The notes below the pieces were generated by a model. That model had not been told where the DNA came from and did not search any database. It was given only the letters and a program-made list of their open reading frames with translations. Shown piece after piece: positions 35,545 to 43,655 of a DNA stretch of 64,000 nucleotides; positions within the stretch are counted from its first letter, which is position 1; each line of letters opens with the position of its first letter. Position numbers and translations under genes: made by a program. The DNA is from JBKECO01 sp047974745 (GTDB taxonomy: Bacteria; Bacillota; Clostridia; Lachnospirales; Lachnospiraceae): contig JBKECO010000003.1 in assembly GCA_047974745.1 (NCBI GenBank), forward strand, positions 1-64,000, read 5' to 3'.

Positions 35545-35571
35545 AAAAGTACGATTTTCAAATAAAAGAAA

Positions 35572-35832
35572 CCAACGACAAAGAAGAGTAAGTTGACAAG
35601 GACCTTTTAGAGAGCTGCAGATGGTGGAAATGCGGCAGGGAGTGTGAACTGAATGGGCTTTGGAGGGCAATCCGAACATGTTCTGTATCAGTAGGCGTTG
35701 CCGGGAACCGCACCCGTTACCCATGCGGCGCATATGCTGGTATGTGAATGAAGTGGACATCCGTCAATTTTGAGTGGTACCGCGATAATAGAAATATTAC
35801 CGTCTCAAGCATTAGCTTGTGACGGTTTTTTT
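35572..35832 (+). ncRNA. T-box riboswitch, tryptophan specifier (UGG)
   Basis: Stem I features: AGAGTAA on the 5' side of the specifier loop (35585-35591), AGAGAG (35609-35614) and GGTGGAAA in the apical part. On the 3' side, TGAATGG places the specifier codon TGG at 35654-35656, directly after the loop-E GAA. The T-box sequence GAGTGGTACCGCG lies at 35772-35784, with TGGT as the tRNA-end bulge. The terminator (35799-35832) pairs ACCGTCTCAAGC with GCTTGTGACGGT before T7. Uncharged tRNA-Trp should prevent termination. The genes downstream are trpXYZ transporters, consistent with a Trp specifier. Confidence 0.9.
35799..35832 (+). terminator. Regulated terminator of the trp T-box
   Basis: A 12-bp imperfect stem and a 4-nt loop (ATTA), ending in seven T, which run into repeat copy 2. 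Confidence 0.85.
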
Positions 35833-35993
35833 ATATCATAGGAAAGTGCTTCTATGATATAAAAAACGCTCCTCGAGGATGCGACCGCCACAATAAGGTG
35901 GAATGCCGCTTAGCGGCTGTGGCGGCGCAAAAAAGTGTTTCTCCCTCAAGATTGAGGGGCAGGGGAGCTGATGTGTCGAAGACACTTTTTTAT
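35832..35993. repeat. 163-bp structured intergenic repeat, copy 2, inside the trp leader
   Basis: About 96% identical to 11137-11299 with the same chain of hairpins. It begins in the T-run of the T-box terminator and ends with GTGTC-GAA-GACAC plus TTTTTT at 35973-35991, a second terminator between the riboswitch and trpX. One base is missing from the GC-rich stem compared with copy 1, and a C-to-T change alters the loop before GAGGG. Confidence 0.85.
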
Positions 35994-36068
35994 CGTAAAG
36001 ATTATCATAAAGAAAGAATTGGCTCCCAGCGGATACCGTTACATAAACTGAAATCTGGAGGAATTATT

Positions 36069-37190
36069 ATGAAAAGAAAAGTATTGTCAATCATGTTAAC
36101 TGCATTTCTGGCAACAGCTCTGCTTGCAGGCTGTGGATCAGGCACAGTGTCCACTGAGGAGAGCTCATCCGAAGCGGAAACAACGGTAGAAAGTGAAAGC
36201 GTTGCAGTGGAAGAAAGCGAATCTGTAAGCGAGACGGAATCAGGAGCAGCAGAGACAGCTGTTTATAAGGTGGGACTTGTTCAGTATGTTGATGATGCCT
36301 CACTCAATCAGATATTAGCGGCGATTCAGGCAGAACTCGATGCAAAGGGGGCTGAGCTTGGAGTGGAGTTCAACTATACGGATTATACCTATAATGGTCA
36401 GGCTGATTCTAGTACCTTGAACCAGATCGCAGCAGATCTGATCGCAGACGAAGTCGATGTGATTATACCGATCGCGACACCTACAGCAATGATCATGCAG
36501 GCTGCGACAGAAGATAATCAGATACCGGTCGTATTTTCTGCTGTTTCAAATCCAGTGGGGAGCGGACTGGTGAGCGCACTGGATGCACCCGGTTCTAATA
36601 TCACCGGAACAAGTGATGCACTGAATACTAAGGCTATTATGGATCTTATGTTCGCAGCAGATCCAGAAATAAAAAAAGTTGGACTTTTATACGACAAAAG
36701 CCAGGATTCTTCAACGACACCTATAGAGGAGGCTAAGGCTTACTGCGCAGAAATGGGAGTAGAGGTCGTAGAAAAGACGGGAACCAATAATGGTGAGATC
36801 GCCCTTGCAGCAGATGCTCTTGTTGCAGCAGGTGTGGATGCTGTATTTACACCTACAGATAATACTGTAATGACAGCAGAGCTGGGAATTTATGAAAAAT
36901 TTGCTGATGCAAAGATACCACATTACGCAGGTGCTGATTCCTTCGCTTTAAATGGTGCCTTCTGTGGTTACGGTGTCAACTATGTAGAGCTTGGAACAGC
37001 AACTGCTGATCTGGCAGTAGATATTCTCGTCAATGGTGCAGATCCCGCAGCGACTCCTGTTGTTTTACTTGACAATGGAATTGCAACTGTGAATACAGAA
37101 ATTGCAGAGCAGATCGAAATCGATTACAGCATGTTTGCATCGATGGCAGAATCAGTTAATGAAATAGTTACAGCAAAAGAATTTCAGTAA
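36069..37190 (+). CDS. trpX: Tryptophan ABC transporter, substrate-binding lipoprotein
   Basis: 373 residues from ATG 36069 (GGAGG 8 nt upstream). A longer open frame back to 35898 runs through the repeat and is not credible. The lipoprotein signal ends LLAGC (Cys 21), followed by a Ser/Glu-rich linker (24-60) and a periplasmic-binding fold of the ABC_sub_bind/TrpX family, with GLVQYVDDASLNQI and PVVFSAVSNPVGSGLV. The UGG T-box in the leader indicates tryptophan as ligand. trpY and trpZ follow at once. Confidence 0.9.
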   Translation: MKRKVLSIMLTAFLATALLAGCGSGTVSTEESSSEAETTVESESVAVEESESVSETESGAAETAVYKVGLVQYVDDASLNQILAAIQAELDAKGAELGVEFNYTDYTYNGQADSSTLNQIAADLIADEVDVIIPIATPTAMIMQAATEDNQIPVVFSAVSNPVGSGLVSALDAPGSNITGTSDALNTKAIMDLMFAADPEIKKVGLLYDKSQDSSTTPIEEAKAYCAEMGVEVVEKTGTNNGEIALAADALVAAGVDAVFTPTDNTVMTAELGIYEKFADAKIPHYAGADSFALNGAFCGYGVNYVELGTATADLAVDILVNGADPAATPVVLLDNGIATVNTEIAEQIEIDYSMFASMAESVNEIVTAKEFQ

Positions 37191-37214
37191 GTTATAAGCA
37201 AAGGATAGTTATCT

Positions 37215-38138
37215 ATGAGCGGAATCTTTACATGGTCAATTGCACAAAGCGCATTGGAACTGGGTTTTATCTATGCACTGGTAGCATTGGCATTGTTCTT
37301 ATCTTTTTCAATATTAAATATCGCTGACCTGTCCACAGATGGCTGTTTTACACTTGGATGTGCCGTCTGTGCGATGGTAACGATTTCCGGACATCCGATT
37401 CTGGCTCTTTTCGCAGCAATGGGAGCTGGAGTCTGTTCCGGTTTCATTACCGCCTTTCTGCAGACGAGAATGGGGATCCAGTCGATTCTGGCAGGTATTA
37501 TTGTAAATACAGGACTATATACGATTAATATTGCTGTCATGGGATTTGCTTCGAATGTGAACCTGTTCAATGATGAAACCATTTTTTCCATGGCAAAAGG
37601 AGTTCTCGGCACGTCTTTGTATAAGCTTTTACCGGCAGCACTGATTGTTATTGGTATCGGACTGCTGCTTAGTATTTTTTTAAATACGAGACTGGGTCTG
37701 TCAATACGAGCGACTGGAGATAATCCATTTATGGTCCGAGCCTCCAGTATTGACCCAGCAATGACGATTACAGTGGGACTTTGTGTTTCCAGTTCACTGA
37801 CTGCATTGTCTGGCGGCCTTTTAGCACAGTACCAAAAATCCAGTGATATAAATCTTGGAACTGGAATGGTGACGATTGCACTTGCCAGCCTGATTATCGG
37901 CGAAACACTGATCGGAAAAGGAAGTATGGTCAGACGAGTGTCAGGGGTCATTCTGGGCAGTTGTCTGTACCGTTTTATCGTTGCGATTGCACTTCGTCTC
38001 AATATTCCGGCGGAATCATTGAAATTAGTTTCTGCGATCATTGTTGCAGTGGCAATATCATTTCCCTATTTAAAAGAAAAATTTATATTTTACAGACAGA
38101 AGCAGATCGCTGTGCAAAAAAATAGGAGGGATGAATAA
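37215..38138 (+). CDS. trpY: Tryptophan ABC transporter, permease
   Basis: 307 residues, eight to nine membrane helices, of the same permease class as branched-chain amino-acid and nucleoside importers; note ADLSTDGCFTLG near the N-terminus and RATGDNPFMVRASSID in the cytoplasmic coupling loop. It lies between trpX and trpZ, with 24 nt and 2 nt gaps, under T-box control. The substrate is taken from the T-box specifier and from the known trpXYZ arrangement. Confidence 0.88.
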   Translation: MSGIFTWSIAQSALELGFIYALVALALFLSFSILNIADLSTDGCFTLGCAVCAMVTISGHPILALFAAMGAGVCSGFITAFLQTRMGIQSILAGIIVNTGLYTINIAVMGFASNVNLFNDETIFSMAKGVLGTSLYKLLPAALIVIGIGLLLSIFLNTRLGLSIRATGDNPFMVRASSIDPAMTITVGLCVSSSLTALSGGLLAQYQKSSDINLGTGMVTIALASLIIGETLIGKGSMVRRVSGVILGSCLYRFIVAIALRLNIPAESLKLVSAIIVAVAISFPYLKEKFIFYRQKQIAVQKNRRDE

Positions 38139-38140
38139 AA

Positions 38141-38944
38141 ATGTTACGGATATATGGAATTAGTAAGACCTTCAACCCTCAGACAGTGAATCAAAAGAAA
38201 GCACTGGATCAAGTTTCTTTGACCTTAGATTCCGGTGATTTTGCCACGATCGTTGGCAGTAATGGAGCAGGGAAATCAACACTGTTTCATGCTATTACCG
38301 GTGAATTTTTTGTGGATGAGGGACAGATTATTTTAGGGGATGAAGATATCACGTTCAAACGTGAGCATCGCCGCAGCAAAGTAATTGGACATTTGTTTCA
38401 GAATCCATTACAGGGAACGGCGCCCGGCATGACCATCGAAGAGAATATGTCGCTGGCTTTTATGAAGGCTTCGAAAGAGAATTATAATGCTCTTAGCAGA
38501 ATGCATCAGAATGAGAAAAAGAAATTCAGGGAAAAATTGGAGCTGCTTGGCATGGGTCTGGAAGACAGACTAAAGCAGCCGGTAGGACTCTTGTCAGGAG
38601 GTCAGAGACAGGCACTGACACTGCTGATGGCGACTATGGTGACGCCGAGACTATTATTACTGGATGAACATACCGCCGCACTTGATCCTGCGACAGCTCA
38701 AAAGGTCTTGGATCTGACCAGAAAAGTCATCCAGGAGAACCATATTACCTGTCTTATGGTGACCCATGATATGCACCAGGCATTGTCACTTGGAAACAGG
38801 ACATTAATGATGGACTCTGGAAAAATCATCTATGATGTCAACGGTGCAGAACGTGATCAGCTGACGGTAGAGGATCTACTTATGAAGTTCAAGGAAAATG
38901 CAGGTACAGCTCTTGAAACGGATCGAATTCTTTTGACAAAGTAA
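38141..38944 (+). CDS. trpZ: Tryptophan ABC transporter, ATPase
   Basis: 267 residues. GSNGAGKST (Walker A, near 40), LSGGQRQA (signature, near 150), LLLLDEHTAALDP (Walker B) and VTHDMHQAL (H-loop). Energises tryptophan import by TrpXY. It starts 2 nt after the trpY stop with GGAGGG overlapping the end of that gene. A strong terminator closes the operon. Confidence 0.9.
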   Translation: MLRIYGISKTFNPQTVNQKKALDQVSLTLDSGDFATIVGSNGAGKSTLFHAITGEFFVDEGQIILGDEDITFKREHRRSKVIGHLFQNPLQGTAPGMTIEENMSLAFMKASKENYNALSRMHQNEKKKFREKLELLGMGLEDRLKQPVGLLSGGQRQALTLLMATMVTPRLLLLDEHTAALDPATAQKVLDLTRKVIQENHITCLMVTHDMHQALSLGNRTLMMDSGKIIYDVNGAERDQLTVEDLLMKFKENAGTALETDRILLTK

Positions 38945-38967
38945 AAACAGATATTAAAATTACAGAA

Positions 38968-39000
38968 AATTACAGACAGATCCTTGTCTGTAATTTTTTT
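38968..39000 (+). terminator. Rho-independent terminator after trpZ
   Basis: AATTACAGAC (38968-38977) pairs perfectly with GTCTGTAATT (38986-38995), followed by seven T in total. Confidence 0.9.
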
Positions 39001-39040
39001 GTGAACTTTTTGTTATATCTCTTTTTCTGATAGTGAACTA

Positions 39041-39049
39041 TGCTATAAT
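39041..39049 (+). promoter_or_regulatory. Extended -10 promoter of the amidase-deacetylase gene
   Basis: TGCTATAAT: TATAAT at 39044-39049 preceded by TGC. No convincing -35. If the gene is sporulation-specific, a different sigma factor may be used. Confidence 0.45.
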
Positions 39050-39081
39050 GGTCTAGATGATTGAACAAATTGGAGAATTGT

Positions 39082-40752
39082 ATGACAGATAAAAAGAAAA
39101 CACCTGTTGGCAACTACAACAAGAGACGCAGAGGCAGACACAGACTTCAGACTCTGACACGTTGGTTGTTGTGCCTGGCTCTTATGGCTGTAATTATTCT
39201 GATTTTTGCATATTTAGATAAATGGCTTAACGACGGAAAAATTTTTGACCAGCTGATTAATTCAGGACAGACTACAGAAGTAACAGAAACCACCGAGACA
39301 GATCAAAATAATGTTGCCGAGGTGGAGGATGATCATGTTTTTACAGTTTGTATTGATCCTGGGCATGGAGGGATCGATCGAGGCAGTGAAGGGAATGGAA
39401 GAGAAGAAGCAGTCGATACTCTGGTACTTGGACTACTTTTGAAAGAATCACTTGAGAATATGGGAATCAATGTTGTGATGACTCGGGAAACAGATGATAT
39501 TAAAGTGACTCTGAAGGAACGAGTTGCCATTGCAAACAATGCAGAGGCAGATATCTTCATCTCACTTCACAGGAATACAGGGGATGGCTATGGTCTAGAG
39601 ATCTGGGAAAGTGAATTTACTTCTGAGGTGACATCAGCCCTGTCTAATACGATTAATGATGCGCTTGTAGCAGTAGGAGTGCAACGTAATCGTGGGGTAA
39701 AAAAAGGAAGTGAGTCGGGAGAGGGCGGATACTATGTGCTGGACAATACTTCAATGCCTGCGACACTGATCGAACTTGGATTCATGAATGACAGTACAGA
39801 TAATGCTCTGTTTGACGAACACATTACTGAATATGCGGAGGCGATCGCAAATGCTGTTCGTGAGATCTCGGATACTTATTTTAGCGGGGGTAGTACACAA
39901 AACTCTGATTCGAACTCAGAAACAGTAATATCCGAGGATACAGAGGATTCCTTAACTACTGCAGAGTCTCTGAACCTTGAGTCTTCCTCAGAAACAGTGG
40001 AGCAGTTGGGGTACCAAATTACCAATGCAGTGATCGAAGATGTCAGTTCAAGATCAGATACATCAGTCGAGTGGGGGTATGGAATCAATATGGATTCATC
40101 GAATCGTCCCTTGAGCTGTTTGACAAATGAACAAAAATATGAAAACTATCCGGTGGACTTTATCCGAGATACTTCCTCTAAAGTAATCTATCTGACATTT
40201 GATGTTGAGGAGGAAGCAGGATATACTTCAAAATATCTGAATGTATTAGCCCAAAAGGGCGTTCCGGCTGTGTTTTTTGTAACAAAAAGCTATGCAGAAG
40301 AAAATCCGGAAATGGTTTCCAGTATGATAAGTCAGGGAATTACGGTCGGCAATCATTCGACGACCCACCCGGAAGAGGGTCTTACATCTTTGAATCTGGC
40401 AGAACAGACAGACGAGATTATGAATTTTCATGATTATATGACTGAGAATTTTAATTACAACATGTGTCTGTTCCGATTCCCAGGAGGGATATTCAGCGAA
40501 CAGTCGCTGGCGGTCGTGAATAATCTTAACTACAGATCTGTATTCTGGAGCTTTTCCTATATGGATTATGACACTGAAAATCAACCCGTTGAAAGTGAAG
40601 CATTAGAAACACTTCTTAGCAGTCTCCATCCGGGAGCGATCTATCTGCTTCATGGTGTATCCGAGACAAATGCAGAGGTTCTGGGTGATTTTATTGATCA
40701 GGCCAGGGCAGCAGGTTATGAATTTTCTGCCTACGAAGATATGATAAATTAG
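39082..40752 (+). CDS. N-acetylmuramoyl-L-alanine amidase fused to PdaA-like deacetylase
   Basis: 556 residues from ATG 39082 (GGAG at 39071); TTG 39061 is the rejected longer start. A basic start and one membrane anchor (about 24-45), then an Amidase_3 domain (85-275): DPGHGG, a zinc Glu in NGREEA, ISLHRN and the catalytic TLIELGFMND. A Ser/Thr/Glu-rich linker (280-350) leads to a NodB-fold deacetylase (365-550): TFDVEEEAGYTSKYL, NHSTTHP, RFPGGIFSE and LHPGAIYLLHGVS, closest to PdaA. In Bacillus the separate proteins CwlD and PdaA make muramic-delta-lactam in spore cortex, so this protein may do both steps. The second Asp of the NodB TFDD motif is Val here. Confidence 0.85.
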   Translation: MTDKKKTPVGNYNKRRRGRHRLQTLTRWLLCLALMAVIILIFAYLDKWLNDGKIFDQLINSGQTTEVTETTETDQNNVAEVEDDHVFTVCIDPGHGGIDRGSEGNGREEAVDTLVLGLLLKESLENMGINVVMTRETDDIKVTLKERVAIANNAEADIFISLHRNTGDGYGLEIWESEFTSEVTSALSNTINDALVAVGVQRNRGVKKGSESGEGGYYVLDNTSMPATLIELGFMNDSTDNALFDEHITEYAEAIANAVREISDTYFSGGSTQNSDSNSETVISEDTEDSLTTAESLNLESSSETVEQLGYQITNAVIEDVSSRSDTSVEWGYGINMDSSNRPLSCLTNEQKYENYPVDFIRDTSSKVIYLTFDVEEEAGYTSKYLNVLAQKGVPAVFFVTKSYAEENPEMVSSMISQGITVGNHSTTHPEEGLTSLNLAEQTDEIMNFHDYMTENFNYNMCLFRFPGGIFSEQSLAVVNNLNYRSVFWSFSYMDYDTENQPVESEALETLLSSLHPGAIYLLHGVSETNAEVLGDFIDQARAAGYEFSAYEDMIN

Positions 40753-40786
40753 TTGAAATTTTATACAAATTTTAGTATGATTATCG

Positions 40787-40817
40787 AGACGGTGCGCTTC
40801 ATGCCGTCTTGATTTTG
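40787..40817 (+). terminator. Probable terminator after the amidase-deacetylase gene
   Basis: AGACGG (40787-40792) with CCGTCT (40804-40809), then TGATTTTGTT; the T-run is interrupted. Confidence 0.55.
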
Positions 40818-40871
40818 TTATATTCTTTTGCATAAAGAAAGATCATAAAAAGATATTTTAGGAGGACCAGA

Positions 40872-41759
40872 ATGTATCCAGTTGTGAAAAAGCAAAAACT
40901 TGCGGATAAGATATACCTAATGGATGTCGTTGCCCCGCGTGTAGCAAAGACCTGTGAACCGGGACAGTTCATCATTGTTAAAATGGATGAAGAGGGAGAA
41001 CGGGTACCACTGACGATCTGTGATTATGACAGAGCTGCAGGTACGATAACGATTGTATTTCAGACCCTTGGCGCATCCACAGAGAGAATGGCAACACTAG
41101 AAGTCGGTGACGGCTTTCGTGATTTTGTAGGACCGTTAGGCTGTGCTTCTGAGCTGGTATCAGAAGATATCGAAGAGCTGAAAAATAAAAAAATCCTATT
41201 CATTGCAGGAGGTGTTGGAACGGCACCGGTGTATCCACAGGTTAAATGGCTGCATGAACATGGCGTTGCTGCTGATGTGATCGTGGGAACCAAGACGAAA
41301 GAGATGCTGATTCTGGAAGAAGAAATGAAAGCGGTTGCCGGAAATTTATATGTTACAACGGATGACGGAAGCTATGGATTTCATGGAATGGGAACAAATC
41401 AGCTGCAGGCACTGGTAGATTCTGGAATGACCTATGATCTTTGTATTGCGATCGGGCCAATGATCATGATGAAATTTGTCTGTCTTTTGACAAAAAAACT
41501 TGAAATAGCGACCATTGTTTCGATGAATCCAATCATGGTCGATGGTACAGGAATGTGCGGTGCATGCCGCCTTACCGTTGGAAATGAAGTAAAGTTCGCA
41601 TGTGTAGATGGACCTGAATTTGATGGACATCTTGTAAATTTTGACGAAGCAATGAAGCGTCAGCAGATCTATCGATCGGCAGAAGGCAGAGCGCTCTTAA
41701 AAGAACAGGAAGGTGACAAGCATCACGGAGGATGCGGTTACTGCGGAGGTGATGAGTAA
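40872..41759 (+). CDS. nfnA: NfnA-type flavoprotein (ferredoxin-NADP+ oxidoreductase, alpha subunit)
   Basis: 295 residues. A ferredoxin-reductase-like FAD domain (1-100, GQFIIVKMDEEGERVPLTI), an NAD-binding domain (105-215, FIAGGVGTAPVYPQ), then a [2Fe-2S] segment with GMCGACRL and FACVDGPEFDGH. The tail adds HHGGCGYCGG. Directly followed by its partner, with which it overlaps by one base. NfnAB couples NADH and reduced ferredoxin to NADPH formation by electron bifurcation. A related pair is labelled sulfide dehydrogenase in some organisms. AGGAGG precedes the ATG. Confidence 0.88.
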   Translation: MYPVVKKQKLADKIYLMDVVAPRVAKTCEPGQFIIVKMDEEGERVPLTICDYDRAAGTITIVFQTLGASTERMATLEVGDGFRDFVGPLGCASELVSEDIEELKNKKILFIAGGVGTAPVYPQVKWLHEHGVAADVIVGTKTKEMLILEEEMKAVAGNLYVTTDDGSYGFHGMGTNQLQALVDSGMTYDLCIAIGPMIMMKFVCLLTKKLEIATIVSMNPIMVDGTGMCGACRLTVGNEVKFACVDGPEFDGHLVNFDEAMKRQQIYRSAEGRALLKEQEGDKHHGGCGYCGGDE

Positions 41760-43144
41760 TGGATGTATTAAAGAAGGTACCGGTACGGGAACAGGATCCA
41801 CAGGTCAGAGCTAGAAATTTCGAAGAAGTCTGTCTGGGCTATAACGAGGAAGAGGCAGTCGATGAATCCCAGAGATGTCTGAACTGTAAGAATGCACTTT
41901 GTATTAAAGGCTGTCCGGTATCCATCGATATTCCTGCATTTATTGAGTCCGTGAAGACTGGTGAATTTGAAAATGCATATCAGATCATCAGTGAATCATC
42001 TGCACTACCGGCTGTCTGCGGTCGAGTTTGTCCACAGGAGAGCCAGTGCGAGGGCAAGTGCATCCGCGGCTTCAAGGGTGAGCCGGTCTCAATTGGTAAA
42101 TTAGAACGTTTTGTTGCTGACTGGGCAAAGGAACATGAAATCAAACCGAATAAAGCAAAGCAGATGAATGGCCACAAGGTCGCAGTGATCGGTTCAGGAC
42201 CTGCCGGTCTTACCTGTGCAGGTGATCTGGCAAAAATGGGCTATGAGGTCACCATTTTTGAAGCATTGCATGAACCGGGCGGTGTATTGACTTATGGGAT
42301 CCCGGAATTCCGTCTTCCAAAGCAGGATGTTGTTGCAAAAGAAGTGGAGAATGTAGAGTCCTTAGGAGTAACGATAGAGACCAATGTTGTGATAGGAAAG
42401 TCCACAACAATAGATGAACTTATGCAGGAAGAGGATTTTGAAGCAGTTTTCATCGGATCAGGAGCAGGACTGCCAATGTTCATGGGAATTCCTGGTGAAC
42501 AGGCTAACGGCGTATTTTCTGCAAATGAATTTCTGACTAGAAATAATTTGATGAAAGCATTCAAAGAGGGTTATGACACACCAATCATGAAGGGCAATAA
42601 AGTTGCAGTCGTTGGCGGTGGTAATGTTGCCATGGATGCGGCTAGAACAGCACTTCGTTTGGGTGCAGAGGTGCATGTTGTCTATCGGCGAAGCGAAGAA
42701 GAACTGCCTGCCCGTGTGGAAGAAGTTCATCATGCAAAGGAAGAAGGAATCATTTTTGATCTTCTGACCAATCCTGTGGAAATCCTCGTAGATGAGGATG
42801 GATGGGTAAAAGGTATGACCTGTATTAGAATGGAGCTAGGGGAGGCTGATGATTCCGGCAGAAGAAGACCGGTCGAAGTCAAAGACTCAGAGTTCACCAT
42901 TGAGCTGGATACTGTGATCATGTCACTGGGTACATCACCCAATCCTTTGATTTCTGCCACAACAGTAGGACTTGAGACGAACCGCAGAAGATGTATCGTA
43001 GCAAACGAAGAAGATGGCGCTACAACGAAGACAGGTGTTTTTGCCGGTGGAGATGCCGTTACTGGAGCCGCTACTGTAATCTTGGCTATGGGTGCCGGTA
43101 AAGCAGCAGCACAGGGTATTGATGAATATTTGAAAAATAAGTAA
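41759..43144 (+). CDS. nfnB: NfnB-type flavoprotein (GltD-family, beta subunit)
   Basis: 461 residues. N-terminal [4Fe-4S] domain with CLNCKNALCIKGCPV and CGRVCPQESQCEGKC, then FAD-binding VAVIGSGPAGLTCAGDLAKMG and NADPH-binding VAVVGGGNVAMDAARTALRLG (cut here at conserved parts), ending FAGGDAVTGAATVILAMGAG. Labelled glutamate synthase small subunit in many genomes, but pairing with the preceding FAD/NAD protein marks it as NfnB. The two function together in NADPH supply. Confidence 0.88.
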   Translation: MDVLKKVPVREQDPQVRARNFEEVCLGYNEEEAVDESQRCLNCKNALCIKGCPVSIDIPAFIESVKTGEFENAYQIISESSALPAVCGRVCPQESQCEGKCIRGFKGEPVSIGKLERFVADWAKEHEIKPNKAKQMNGHKVAVIGSGPAGLTCAGDLAKMGYEVTIFEALHEPGGVLTYGIPEFRLPKQDVVAKEVENVESLGVTIETNVVIGKSTTIDELMQEEDFEAVFIGSGAGLPMFMGIPGEQANGVFSANEFLTRNNLMKAFKEGYDTPIMKGNKVAVVGGGNVAMDAARTALRLGAEVHVVYRRSEEELPARVEEVHHAKEEGIIFDLLTNPVEILVDEDGWVKGMTCIRMELGEADDSGRRRPVEVKDSEFTIELDTVIMSLGTSPNPLISATTVGLETNRRRCIVANEEDGATTKTGVFAGGDAVTGAATVILAMGAGKAAAQGIDEYLKNK

Positions 43145-43146
43145 AA

Positions 43147-43177
43147 AAAGGTCAGGGTGTTCATCACCCTGACCTTT
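43147..43177. terminator. Bidirectional terminator between nfnB and the VOC gene
   Basis: AAAGGTCAGGGTG pairs perfectly with CACCCTGACCTTT around TTCAT. The minus strand has the better T-run (seven), so it mainly serves the VOC gene. Confidence 0.85.
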
Positions 43178-43210
43178 GAAATTTAGTGTATTCCGAACTA
43201 GGTTCTTTCT

Positions 43211-43615
43211 TTATTTTGATGCTGTGAACATCCAGTTGATTCCGAATTTATCCTGCAGTGATCCATGCAGAACTGCAAAAAAAGATGGAGACAGATCAAG
43301 ATAGATATGACCACCCTCTTTTAACCGATCCCAGGCTTTTTGAACAAGCTCAGCATCCTGAGTCATCAGAGAAACATACATATTGTCGGATGAAGTACTG
43401 CCGTTCGATGCATCTGCACACATTAATTCGGTGCCATCGATCACGATTCTTGAATGAAGTACCAGACCCTTATCCTCTTCTGATATTGGAAAAGCAGGAT
43501 TTGCAGGCATATCACCATATTTTCCCATTTCTACGATTTTTGTATCAAAGACTTTTTCATAAAATGATAAGGCCTCGGCACACGTCCTGTTGAATAATAA
43601 ATAATGTCCTAACAT
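43211..43615 (-). CDS. VOC-family protein (PhnB/glyoxalase fold)
   Basis: 134 residues. LLFNRTCAEALSFYEKVF at the start, HSRIVIDGTELMCAD in the middle and SFFAVLHGSLQDKFGINWMF at the end fit the PhnB-like branch of the vicinal-oxygen-chelate superfamily, which has a D-K-F-G-x-x-W ending. Real enzymatic activity is uncertain in this branch. AGGAGGAAC precedes the ATG. It lies 40 nt downstream of the aminotransferase on the same strand, so they may form a transcript. Confidence 0.85.
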   Translation of the reverse strand: MLGHYLLFNRTCAEALSFYEKVFDTKIVEMGKYGDMPANPAFPISEEDKGLVLHSRIVIDGTELMCADASNGSTSSDNMYVSLMTQDAELVQKAWDRLKEGGHIYLDLSPSFFAVLHGSLQDKFGINWMFTASK

Positions 43616-43655
43616 AAGAGTTCCTCCTTAAATATATGAATTTATCAGAATTATA

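Noticed and set aside
35898..36068. Long N-terminal extension of trpX starting in the repeat
   Set aside because: It would read through the 163-bp repeat, lacks a ribosome site, and the lipoprotein signal with GGAGG in front starts at 36069.
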